A model generated the notes under the pieces. The model was not told the origin of the DNA, made no database searches, and saw nothing but the letters and a program-made list of their open reading frames with translations. From NCBI RefSeq assembly GCF_000621605.1, contig NZ_JHXX01000012.1, forward strand, positions 1-64,000: DNA of 64,000 nucleotides, given 5' to 3'. A program made the position numbers and the translations under genes. The DNA is from Butyrivibrio sp. MC2021. Lineage in GTDB: Bacteria; Bacillota; Clostridia; Lachnospirales; Lachnospiraceae. Of this stretch, positions 49,410-57,878 are shown in pieces. Each line of letters begins with the position of its first letter. The stretch's first letter is position 1.

Positions 49410-51191
49410 ATGCATAAGAAGAATAAATTGATCGTGGCTCTGGGCGCAGCGGCGCTGCTGGTGGGGTGCACCGGGATAATGATAGAGACGGGGCGCGATA
49501 AGGACAGCGAAAATAATATAGCGTCAAATGTGGCATCCTCAGAGGAACCTGTTCCTGAGGAGGTTATTGAGGAGAGTGAGCCGCTGAGAGTTATAGATGA
49601 CAAATACCGTACCACCTATGAGGTTTTTGTTTACTCCTTTGCTGACAGCAACGGAGATGGTATCGGTGATCTGAGAGGTCTTGTTAACAATCTTGATTAT
49701 ATTAATGACGGTGATGATCAGACAGAAACTGATCTTGGTTGCAATGCCATCTGGCTTATGCCCATTTCTCCGTCGCCTACCTATCACAAATATGACATAA
49801 CCGATTATAAGAATATCGATCCTGAGTACGGCTCCATTGATGATTTTGATGACCTTGTGGCTGAGTGTCATGAGAGGGGTGTTAATGTATATCTTGACCT
49901 GGTCCTTAATCATACCTCCAGCGAGCATCCCTGGTTCAAGGAGGCCACTGATTATCTCAAGGCCCATCAGGACTTTTCGGAGGTCCTGGATGAGAACGGC
50001 GATTTTACTCCCGAGGCCATCGAAGAGTGTAAATATCTTGATTACTACAACTTCAGCACTGAAGTGCTGGAGGGCTATGAGAAGGTTAACGGCACGGACT
50101 GGTATTATGAGGCCAGATTCTGGTCCGGAATGCCGGATCTGAACCTTGACAGCGAAAGAGTTTTTGATGAGATAACAGGGATCACCAAGTTCTGGTCCGT
50201 AAGAGGAGTTGACGGTTACAGACTTGATGCCGTAACCTCCTACTACACCAAAGACATTGAGAAGAACATTGAGTTTTTGACCAAACTCAATACCATGATC
50301 AAGAGCCAGAATCCCAAGGCATACATAGTTGGGGAGGCCTGGACTTCCCAGGCGGAATACGCTCAGTACTATCAGAGCGGAGTTGACAGCTTTTTTGATT
50401 TCAACTATGCCAACGGTGAGGGCATGATAGCAAGGCTTGCCAGGAGCAAGATGAATGCAGCCAAGTTCGGCGAGGAACTGGCCAATACTGAGAAGCTCCT
50501 TTCTGAGAACAATCCTGATTACATCGACGCACCATTTTATACCAATCACGACATGGCTAGAAGCGCCGGTTATTACTCCGGAAAAGGGGCAGACAACAGC
50601 GTCAAGCTCTCCGGAGGACTGAACCTTCTGATGGGAGGCAATGCCTTTATCTACTACGGCGAAGAGCTTGGAATGAGGGGCTCAGGTAAGGATGAGAACA
50701 AGAGAGCTCCCATGTACTGGGTGAATGAAGCCGGCTCCGGTCAGGAGTACGACAGACTTACCAAAATGATGTGCAAGGGACCCAAGGATATGGACGAGGT
50801 TGCCATGTACAACCCTCCTTACTACGTGCAGAAGGATGATGAGTATTCCATTTACAACTATTACAGGAATGCCATCAAAATGAGAAACACCTTCCCGGTA
50901 ATAGCCAGAGGAACCACCACCCCTGTGACTGAGATCGAGGGCGAAAGACTTGGGGCTTTCATAAGAAGCGTTCCGGAGGATTCCGTGGACACCAGTGTCT
51001 TCGGACCTGCCAGTGTCCTTGTGATATTTAACAACAGCGCAGAGGAGATAACGGTTCAGATTTCCAAGAGCACCGCGGCCTGGGGCTACAACAGCATCGC
51101 TTACCAGCTTAACACCTCAGCTCAGGAGTCAACTCTTACGGGAAGCAGCCTCACTGTAGCGCCCTATGGAATAGTTATTTTGAAAAAATAA
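49410..51191 (+). CDS. GH13 alpha-amylase family lipoprotein
   Basis: A 593-residue glycoside hydrolase family 13 enzyme acting on alpha-glucans outside the cell. A lipobox LVGC puts the lipidated Cys at residue 20, so it is tethered to the outer face of the membrane. A short acidic linker (about 30-60) precedes the barrel. Conserved regions are DLVLNHTS, GVDGYRLDAV (nucleophile Asp273), IVGEAW (acid/base Glu309) and FYTNHD (Asp381). The calcium-type loop DSNGDGIGDL is also present. A C-terminal beta domain ends the chain. AAGAGG precedes ATG 49410. Exact specificity (amylase, pullulanase-like or transferase) cannot be fixed by eye. Confidence 0.94.
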   Translation: MHKKNKLIVALGAAALLVGCTGIMIETGRDKDSENNIASNVASSEEPVPEEVIEESEPLRVIDDKYRTTYEVFVYSFADSNGDGIGDLRGLVNNLDYINDGDDQTETDLGCNAIWLMPISPSPTYHKYDITDYKNIDPEYGSIDDFDDLVAECHERGVNVYLDLVLNHTSSEHPWFKEATDYLKAHQDFSEVLDENGDFTPEAIEECKYLDYYNFSTEVLEGYEKVNGTDWYYEARFWSGMPDLNLDSERVFDEITGITKFWSVRGVDGYRLDAVTSYYTKDIEKNIEFLTKLNTMIKSQNPKAYIVGEAWTSQAEYAQYYQSGVDSFFDFNYANGEGMIARLARSKMNAAKFGEELANTEKLLSENNPDYIDAPFYTNHDMARSAGYYSGKGADNSVKLSGGLNLLMGGNAFIYYGEELGMRGSGKDENKRAPMYWVNEAGSGQEYDRLTKMMCKGPKDMDEVAMYNPPYYVQKDDEYSIYNYYRNAIKMRNTFPVIARGTTTPVTEIEGERLGAFIRSVPEDSVDTSVFGPASVLVIFNNSAEEITVQISKSTAAWGYNSIAYQLNTSAQESTLTGSSLTVAPYGIVILKK

Positions 51192-51211
51192 TAAGTGAAC
51201 TTGTGCTTATT

Positions 51212-51250
51212 GCACCGTGGCCGTAGTTTTACGGCTTCGGTGCTTTATTT
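51212..51250 (+). terminator. Intrinsic terminator after the amylase gene
   Basis: A two-part stem: GCACCG with CGGTGC (51212-51217 with 51238-51243) and, inside it, GCCGTA with TACGGC (51220-51225 with 51230-51235), followed by TTTATTTT. Confidence 0.8.
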
Positions 51251-51345
51251 TATTAAAATTATACCTCACTTGATTGGACAAAATGTGTTATTATAGGAGT
51301 CGAAATTATGCCCAATTGGTATTTTTTGAAAGGAAGGAAATTATT

Positions 51346-53142
51346 ATGCAGGACAAATTATTAAAGAGAGAAGACGTCAAGGAGGAACTTACCTGGCGCC
51401 TTGAGGACATATATGAGAGTGAAGACAAATGGGAAGAGGACTTAAAGAGCTGCGAGAAGCTTGGAGATGAGCTGGCTTCTTTTGCCGGCAAGCTTTCAGG
51501 CAGTGCCAAGACTCTCCTTGATTTCTTCAAGCTCTATGAAAAGAGCGAGCTGCTCCAGAGCGCCATCTACGGCTATGCTCACATGAGACACGATCAGGAT
51601 ACATCCAACACCAAGTACACAGGAATGTATCAGAGAGCATATTCAGCCCTGGTTCAGATGTCTGAGAAGGTAGCTTTCCTTGAGCCTGAGATCCTTGAGA
51701 TGTCAGACGAGACTGTAGAGAAGTTCTACAAGGAAGAGGCTGAACTTGAGAATTACAGAGTGACCATCACTGAGATCAGAAGACTTAAGGCTCACATCCT
51801 TAATAAGGAGATGGAGGAGCTTCTTGCATCTGCAGGAGAGGTTCTCGGAGCATCCCAGAACAGCTACGGCATGCTTTCCAATGCTGACATGAAGTTCCCT
51901 GAGGTTAAGGACGGCAAGGGCGAGAATGTTCAGCTCTCCGACGGAAGATTCGTTCCGATCCAGCATTCCAAGGACAGAGTTCTCAGAAAGAACGCTTTTG
52001 AGGCATATTACACAAGATACGCAGATTACAAGAATACCTGGGCTGCTATGTACAGCGGAGAGGTTAAGGGCCGTATCTTCAAGGCTAAGGCCAGAAAGTA
52101 TGACAACATCTTCGAGGCAGCAGTTGATCACAACAACGTATCACCTCTTGTCTGCGACAGACTTTTCGAGGCTGTTCACAGCAACATGGACAAGATGCAC
52201 AAGTATGTAAGCCTTCGTAAGAAGCTTCTTGGAGTTGACGAGCTTCATATGTATGACGTTTATGTTGACATGATCCCTGAGTTTGATATGAAGGTTACCT
52301 ATGAGGAGGCCAAGGAGATGTCTCTCAAGGCTCTTGCTCCTCTGGGCCAGGATTACCTTGATATTGTTAAAAAGGCTTATGACGAGAGATGGATCGATGT
52401 TCCCGAGAACGAAGGCAAGAGAGGCGGCGCTTACTCCAGCGGCGTTTACGGAGTTCATCCTTACATGCTCCTTAACTACAACGATACATTAAACGACGTA
52501 TTTACCCTTGTTCATGAGATGGGACATTCAATGCATACCTGGTATTCAGAGCATGCTCACAACGTATTTGATTCCAGCTACAAGATCTTCGTTGCCGAGG
52601 TTGCATCTACCACCAATGAGATGCTTCTTTTCCATTATCTCAAGAACAATGCCAAGGATGACAAGGAGAAGGCATTTATCCTTAACCACCTTCTTGAGAG
52701 CTTCAAGTCCACAATGTTCCGTCAGACTATGTTTGAGGAGTTTGAGAGAAAGTCCGGCAAGATGGCAGAGGACGGCGAGCCTCTTACAGCTGATTCATTA
52801 TCACAGCTTTACTATGACCTGAACCTTGAGTACTTCGGCAAGGATATGAACATGGATGACCTTATCCGCTATGAGTGGTGCAGGATTCCTCACTTCTACT
52901 ACAACTTCTACGTATATCAGTACGCAACCAGCTTTGCGGCAGCAGTTGCCATTGCAAACCGCATCATGAAGGGTGAGGAAGGCGTAGTTGAGGCATACAA
53001 GAACTTCCTTTCAAGCGGATGTACACAGGATCCTGTAAGCCTTCTTAAGATCGCAGGTGTTGATCTTACAACCAAGGCTCCTCTTGAGGAAGCACTTCAG
53101 GTATTCGGCGAAGCAATCGAAGAGATGGAAAGTCTTACATGA
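51346..53142 (+). CDS. pepF: Oligoendopeptidase F (M3 metallopeptidase)
   Basis: A 598-residue cytosolic zinc peptidase that cuts oligopeptides. The active site is HEMGH (390-394) in the M3 motif LVHEMGHSMHTWYS, with the third ligand probably Glu418. ATG 51346 is chosen because AGGAAGG (51331-51337) precedes it by eight bases; a longer in-frame start at 51274 adds a non-homologous tail. Its stop overlaps the vanZ-like start (ATGA), so it heads an overlapping four-gene chain with a VanZ-like protein and a two-component system. Confidence 0.95.
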   Translation: MQDKLLKREDVKEELTWRLEDIYESEDKWEEDLKSCEKLGDELASFAGKLSGSAKTLLDFFKLYEKSELLQSAIYGYAHMRHDQDTSNTKYTGMYQRAYSALVQMSEKVAFLEPEILEMSDETVEKFYKEEAELENYRVTITEIRRLKAHILNKEMEELLASAGEVLGASQNSYGMLSNADMKFPEVKDGKGENVQLSDGRFVPIQHSKDRVLRKNAFEAYYTRYADYKNTWAAMYSGEVKGRIFKAKARKYDNIFEAAVDHNNVSPLVCDRLFEAVHSNMDKMHKYVSLRKKLLGVDELHMYDVYVDMIPEFDMKVTYEEAKEMSLKALAPLGQDYLDIVKKAYDERWIDVPENEGKRGGAYSSGVYGVHPYMLLNYNDTLNDVFTLVHEMGHSMHTWYSEHAHNVFDSSYKIFVAEVASTTNEMLLFHYLKNNAKDDKEKAFILNHLLESFKSTMFRQTMFEEFERKSGKMAEDGEPLTADSLSQLYYDLNLEYFGKDMNMDDLIRYEWCRIPHFYYNFYVYQYATSFAAAVAIANRIMKGEEGVVEAYKNFLSSGCTQDPVSLLKIAGVDLTTKAPLEEALQVFGEAIEEMESLT

Positions 53143-53726
53143 AGTATTTTTTACTGTATATAAAACAAACATTGCGGTTTGTGCTTAAGCCAATGTCTTT
53201 TGTGCCCGCAATCATCATGATGTGTTTGATTTTTATGTTTTCCGAACAGGATGGATATGAGAGCAGCCGCCTCAGCTATGAGGTGGGAGTCAAGGTCCTT
53301 ACCGTGGCCAATGACACTCTGGACAAAGGCTGGACTGTAGAGCATATCCATCAGCTGTCGGAGGACTTGCAGTTCTATATCAGAAAGACCGCTCATTTTA
53401 CAGAGTACTTTTTACTGGCGGTATCGGTGGCATTTCCCCTTTATGTATATGGGGTCAGGGGATTGTGGCTTGTATTCTGCGCAGGGTCTTTCTGTATAGC
53501 TTTTGCCTGTCTTGATGAGTATCATCAGACCTTTGTGGGAGGAAGAAGTCCTCAGAAAAAGGACGTTTTCATCGACAGCTGCGGCGTAATGCTTGGGGTA
53601 ATTGTTACGCGCATAGTAGGCTGGACCGGCAGAATGACAATATTTAAGCCTCTTTCCAATCACAGGGAGAAGGCAGGGGAAAAAGGTAGAAAAAAGAATG
53701 TTAAAGGTATTTCTTGCCGAGGATGA
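53139..53726 (+). CDS. VanZ-like membrane protein
   Basis: A 195-residue membrane protein with about four helices and the VanZ core: FYIRKTAHFTEYFLL, then CLDEYHQTFVGGRSPQKKDVFIDSCGVMLG. VanZ proteins are linked to teicoplanin resistance in enterococci, but most homologues have no known role. Its ATG overlaps the pepF stop by four bases, and its 3' end overlaps the response regulator gene by 29 bases. Confidence 0.9.
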   Translation: MKYFLLYIKQTLRFVLKPMSFVPAIIMMCLIFMFSEQDGYESSRLSYEVGVKVLTVANDTLDKGWTVEHIHQLSEDLQFYIRKTAHFTEYFLLAVSVAFPLYVYGVRGLWLVFCAGSFCIAFACLDEYHQTFVGGRSPQKKDVFIDSCGVMLGVIVTRIVGWTGRMTIFKPLSNHREKAGEKGRKKNVKGISCRG

Positions 53727-55317
53727 GTTTGTCATCCGAGAGGGTATCAAAAACAATATCAATTGGAGTGATCACGGGTATGAATTCTGTGGAGAGGCAG
53801 GCGACGGAGAGCTTGCCTTCTCCATGATACAGAAGCTGCGGCCCGATATCCTTATCACTGACATCAGAATGCCTTTCATGGACGGACTTACCTTAAGTCG
53901 CATGGTCAAGGCGGAATTTCCCGGAATAGAAATAATACTGCTCACAGGTTATGAGGATTTCGAATATGCCAAGGAGGCCATAAGAATAGGTGTGGCATCC
54001 TATCTGTCCAAGCCCATCAGCGGACAGAACCTTCTTTCTGAAATAGACCATGTGGCAGAAAAAATAATCGAAAAGAGAAAAGAAAAAGAGGCGGCTCTTC
54101 GCTATGAACAGGATATGAAGGAGAAGGCGCAGCTTGATAAACAGGAATTTTTCAAGGACATTGTCACCGGAGGAAAGAGCCTGTCCGAGATTCTGGACAG
54201 AGCCAAGAAGCTCTCAATGAACATTCTTGCCCTTCGCTACAACATTGTCCTTGTTAAGATATGGTCCACCAGACATGATGCGGGAGAGTACTCCGGCAGC
54301 GTGGTTCAGGTGGAGGAAAAGATAGACGGCATCGCAGCAAAGTATGATGCCCTTGTTTTCGACCTCAATCTGGAGGGAAAGGCTCTTTTGTTCAGGGCGG
54401 ACTCCGATGATGAGCTTAATAATAGGATTGATAATGCCCTTCTGGAAATGAAGGAAGTATTTTCCGGATATAATCATATCAGATACTACGGCGGTGTGGG
54501 ACAGAGCACCGACAGGATCACAGATATCCCCAGGTCCTTTGACTGGGCAAGCCGCGCCTTTGCCCACCTCTATCTGTCCTCAGACAGCGACTTTTTGTAC
54601 GGTTCGGAGGAAAAGCTTGGCTCCATGAAAGAGAATGTCATCCTCTCAGAGGTTGATCCCAAGCATATCGACAGAAGGCTCATCAGGGAGTTCCTCAGAA
54701 GAGGTGATGAGAGCGAGACCGAGTATTTCATGGAGGAGTTCTTTAACGGCATGGGTAAAAATGCCATGAAATCCACCATGCTCAGACAGTATATCGCCAT
54801 GGATGTGTATTTTTGCGTAGCGGATTTTGCAGAGTCGGAGCTGAAGCTCTCCCGCAGTGACGTGGATGCCATCATTCCTTCCGCGGAGCTACTGGCGGAT
54901 GAGAAGACCACCTGCGATTATCTCATCAGCATCATCAACAAGGCCATCGATCTTAGGAAAAAGACCGCAGAGGGAAGCTACAGGGATGTGGTCAACCAGG
55001 TCATCGCCTATATCGAGGAGCACTACTGTGAGGATGAACTGTCACTTAACCAGCTGGCGGCGGTGGTCAATTTTTCACCCAACCACTTAAGTGCGGTATT
55101 CAGACAGGAAACGGGACAGCCCTTCATCAAATATCTCACGGACTTCAGGATGGAGAAGGCAAAAGAGCTTCTTTTGTCCACCTCCAAAAAGAGCAACGAG
55201 ATAGGACTTCTGGTGGGCTATAAGGACCCTCACTATTTTTCATTTTTGTTTAAAAAGACTCAGGGAGTGACCACGACTCAGTACAGAGGAGTGGGACATC
55301 CGGGAGAAGCTGTATGA
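53698..55317 (+). CDS. YesN-type response regulator, AraC-family output
   Basis: A 539-residue regulator. The receiver domain (1-120) has the acidic pair Glu8/Asp9, phosphoacceptor Asp55 (ILITDIRMP), Thr83 and Lys105. A linker domain of about 280 residues follows. The C-terminal 100 residues are an AraC-type double helix-turn-helix (LSLNQLAAVVNFSPNHLSAVFRQ, only partly quoted, then IGLLVGYKDPHYFSFLFKK). It pairs with the YesM-type kinase encoded by the overlapping next gene. It probably controls the sugar ABC operon downstream; the palindrome at 56736-56755 is a candidate target. Confidence 0.93.
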   Translation: MLKVFLAEDEFVIREGIKNNINWSDHGYEFCGEAGDGELAFSMIQKLRPDILITDIRMPFMDGLTLSRMVKAEFPGIEIILLTGYEDFEYAKEAIRIGVASYLSKPISGQNLLSEIDHVAEKIIEKRKEKEAALRYEQDMKEKAQLDKQEFFKDIVTGGKSLSEILDRAKKLSMNILALRYNIVLVKIWSTRHDAGEYSGSVVQVEEKIDGIAAKYDALVFDLNLEGKALLFRADSDDELNNRIDNALLEMKEVFSGYNHIRYYGGVGQSTDRITDIPRSFDWASRAFAHLYLSSDSDFLYGSEEKLGSMKENVILSEVDPKHIDRRLIREFLRRGDESETEYFMEEFFNGMGKNAMKSTMLRQYIAMDVYFCVADFAESELKLSRSDVDAIIPSAELLADEKTTCDYLISIINKAIDLRKKTAEGSYRDVVNQVIAYIEEHYCEDELSLNQLAAVVNFSPNHLSAVFRQETGQPFIKYLTDFRMEKAKELLLSTSKKSNEIGLLVGYKDPHYFSFLFKKTQGVTTTQYRGVGHPGEAV

Positions 55318-56648
55318 CGGATACTGGATCCAGAAAAAGAAAACAGAATAAATCAAGGCTAGCGAATCAGATACGTATATCGTATCTGATCCTTCTTTTG
55401 CCAAATATTATCTTCATGGTTTATGCCTTCTACAATCTCTGGCTGGTGAATGAAAGATATAACAAGATGCTGAGCTCCGTTGTGGCGGCCAGCGAATTCA
55501 GTCTGGATTTCAAGGAGGACTTTGACTACGAGACCTATCTTCTGATAGTCGGGAATGTGACTCCCAAAGAGTCCAGGATCCCCGGGCTTTTGGAGGATGC
55601 GGGCAGAGTAGTTGACAGTCTTCAGGACTATACCGATACCCCCGACAATCTAAAAAGAATAGACAGCGCCAAGAAGTATCTGAATAACCTTTCAGGATAC
55701 ATCGAAAAGATCGAGGTCAATCTGGAGGACGGTAACCGGTATGAGAAAAATATGCTTATCTGGGAGAACGACGTTCAGATAGTTACGGCTCTTTTACAGG
55801 AGACCATCAACGAATATATCTACTACGAGAACAGGCAGATCCAGAGTGCTCAGGCGGATAACAGGCAGCTCTATATCGACACCGCCAGGATCTCCGTTAT
55901 GCTGTTTTTCTTTATTCTTGCAGCTATCATAGTGGTTTCCGTTGTGGGACCCATGTGGATCACAAGGCCCATTGAGGAGCAGGTCATTGAGGAGCAGAAG
56001 AAGCTTAGGAAAGCGGAGTTCGAGGTTCTTCAGGCCCAGATCAACCCCCACTTTCTCTACAATACTCTGGATGCCATCGTATGGTCTGCGGAGGCCGGCA
56101 ATCAGAAGCAGGTTGTCAGCATGGTAGGAAGTCTTTCGGAGTTCTTCAAATCATCTCTCAACAAGGGAAAAGAGATAGTATCCGTCAGGGATGAACTTCA
56201 GCATGTCAGAAGTTATCTGGAGATCCAGCAGATAAGATACCAGGATATCCTGAGCTATGAGATCGATGTTCCGAATTCTCTCAATGAGTGCACTATTCCA
56301 AAGATCACCCTTCAGCCTGTGGTGGAAAATGCTCTTTACCACGGCATCAAGAACAGGAGGGCCCTTGGAAAGATAACGGTCAAGGGAATCGATGAAGAGG
56401 ACACCATGGTCCTGCAGGTTACCGATGACGGAATCGGTATGGATGAAGAGAGACTTTCGGAAGTAAGGAAGGCTCTTTCCGACAACAGGGAAGACGACGG
56501 TCAGGTGTACGGCCTTTACAATGTCAATGAGAGAATAAGGCTCAACTACGGCGATGAATACGGCATCTCCATTGAGAGCACCAAGGGAGAGGGCACCTGC
56601 GTTATGATAAGGCTTCCGAAAATCTTAACCGGAATCGTAGAAAAATGA
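55314..56648 (+). CDS. YesM-type sensor histidine kinase
   Basis: A 444-residue kinase with two membrane helices (about 22-44 and 193-215) enclosing an extracellular helical sensor of about 150 residues. The cytosolic part has the His_kinase (LytS/YesM) box AQINPHFLYNT with phosphoacceptor His246, and a GHKL ATPase domain with the N box QPVVENALYHGI and G box DDGIGM. The start overlaps the regulator stop (ATGA). Such pairs usually sit next to sugar ABC transporters, as here. No HAMP domain is obvious, although a short coil follows helix 2. Confidence 0.93.
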   Translation: MTDTGSRKRKQNKSRLANQIRISYLILLLPNIIFMVYAFYNLWLVNERYNKMLSSVVAASEFSLDFKEDFDYETYLLIVGNVTPKESRIPGLLEDAGRVVDSLQDYTDTPDNLKRIDSAKKYLNNLSGYIEKIEVNLEDGNRYEKNMLIWENDVQIVTALLQETINEYIYYENRQIQSAQADNRQLYIDTARISVMLFFFILAAIIVVSVVGPMWITRPIEEQVIEEQKKLRKAEFEVLQAQINPHFLYNTLDAIVWSAEAGNQKQVVSMVGSLSEFFKSSLNKGKEIVSVRDELQHVRSYLEIQQIRYQDILSYEIDVPNSLNECTIPKITLQPVVENALYHGIKNRRALGKITVKGIDEEDTMVLQVTDDGIGMDEERLSEVRKALSDNREDDGQVYGLYNVNERIRLNYGDEYGISIESTKGEGTCVMIRLPKILTGIVEK

Positions 56649-56735
56649 AACAAAATAAATAAATCATAAAAAAATCAACAATCTTCGTTTTTTATTGAAT
56701 GGCACTTTTTCTCCAAATCCATAGAATTATAGATG

Positions 56736-56755
56736 TGTAAGGAATAGTCCTTACA
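56736..56755. promoter_or_regulatory. Inverted repeat in the sugar-operon leader
   Basis: TGTAAGGA-ATAG-TCCTTACA: perfect eight-base arms with a four-base centre, 37 bases before the substrate-binding protein ATG. No strong promoter was found in 56649-56735, which fits activator-dependent control. It is a candidate binding site for the adjacent YesN-type regulator, or a leader hairpin. Confidence 0.45.
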
Positions 56756-56791
56756 GGAATAAACTACTTTAATTTATTCAGGAGGGTTACT

Positions 56792-57784
56792 ATGAAGAAA
56801 AAGTTTTTAGCAGCAGTATTGGCATCTGTAATGGCATTTGGACTTGTTGCCTGCGGAAGCAGCACAGGTTCAGCACCCGCTAAGACATCAGGCGGTGAGG
56901 GCGGACTTATCAAGGTTGGTATCATCAACAACGATCCTAACGAGTCCGGATATCGTACAGCTAACGATGCAGACCTTAAGGCTAAGTTCACAAAAGAGAA
57001 CGGCTATGATGCATCTTTCGCTTACAGCTTAAAGAACGACGAGCAGATTCAGTATGCTCAGACATTTATTCAGGATGATGTTGATTATCTTCTTTTATCT
57101 GCAGCTGACACAGCAGGCTGGGATTCAGTTCTTCAGGATGCTCAGGCAGCAGGCGTAAAGGTTATCCTTTTCGACCGTACAATCGATGCAGACTCAAGCC
57201 TTTACGAGGCATCAATCGTATCTGACATGGCTAAGGAAGGCCAGACAGCTGTTGACTGGCTTGCAAGTCAGAACCTTTCAGAGTACAACGTAATTCACAT
57301 TCAGGGTGTTATGGGATCAGCTGCTCAGCAGGGAAGATCAGGCGCTCTTGATACTAAGGTTGCAGCAGAAGGCAACTGGAACATTGTTAAGCAGCAGACA
57401 GCTGAGTGGAACGCAGAGAAGGCACAGCAGATCGTTCAGTCAGTTATCGATGCAGGCACACCTTTCAACGTAGTATACGCTGAGAACGACGATATGGCTA
57501 AGGGCGCTGTTGCAGCTCTTGATGCAGCCGGTATCACACACGGTGTTGGCAAGGACGTTGTTGTTATGGGCTTTGACTGCAACAAGTGGGCTCTTGAAGA
57601 GCTTCTTGCTCAGAACTGGAACTACGATGGACAGTGCAATCCTTTCCAGGCTAGCTACATCGATGACATCATCAAGACTCTTGAGAGTGGCGGATCACTT
57701 TCACAGAAGACAATCATCATGGATGAGAAGGGCTTCGACGCTACAACAATTACTCAGGACGATGTAGACAACTATGGCATCTAA
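56792..57784 (+). CDS. Sugar ABC transporter substrate-binding lipoprotein (first)
   Basis: A 330-residue periplasmic-binding-type lipoprotein: lipobox LVAC with Cys21, then a type I (ribose/galactofuranose-like) fold. Family segments are IKVGIINNDPNESGYRTAN, VDYLLLSAADTAGWDSVL, VILFDRTID and VVYAENDDMAKGAVAALD. It resembles YtfQ, but less closely than the second binding protein in this operon. AGGAGGG precedes ATG 56792. A partial terminator follows it, so it is probably made in excess over the membrane components. Confidence 0.93.
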   Translation: MKKKFLAAVLASVMAFGLVACGSSTGSAPAKTSGGEGGLIKVGIINNDPNESGYRTANDADLKAKFTKENGYDASFAYSLKNDEQIQYAQTFIQDDVDYLLLSAADTAGWDSVLQDAQAAGVKVILFDRTIDADSSLYEASIVSDMAKEGQTAVDWLASQNLSEYNVIHIQGVMGSAAQQGRSGALDTKVAAEGNWNIVKQQTAEWNAEKAQQIVQSVIDAGTPFNVVYAENDDMAKGAVAALDAAGITHGVGKDVVVMGFDCNKWALEELLAQNWNYDGQCNPFQASYIDDIIKTLESGGSLSQKTIIMDEKGFDATTITQDDVDNYGI

Positions 57785-57821
57785 ACGATAAACTGGTCTA
57801 GTCCAATATAGCTTTACACAA

Positions 57822-57853
57822 GGCGCGGCGGCAGTGTCTGCCGCGTCTTTTTT
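57822..57853 (+). terminator. Intercistronic terminator/attenuator in the sugar operon
   Basis: Stem GGCGCGGC with GCCGCGTC (57822-57829 with 57840-57847, one G-T pair), ten-base loop, six Ts. It lies between the binding-protein gene and the ATPase gene, so partial termination would give more binding protein than transporter. Confidence 0.75.
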
Positions 57854-57878
57854 AAACAAAAGGCGAGGAGAGTAAAAA

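Noticed and set aside
49539..50549. A 336-codon minus-strand frame inside the amylase gene
   Set aside because: It overlaps all catalytic motifs of the GH13 gene on the other strand and shows no family features.
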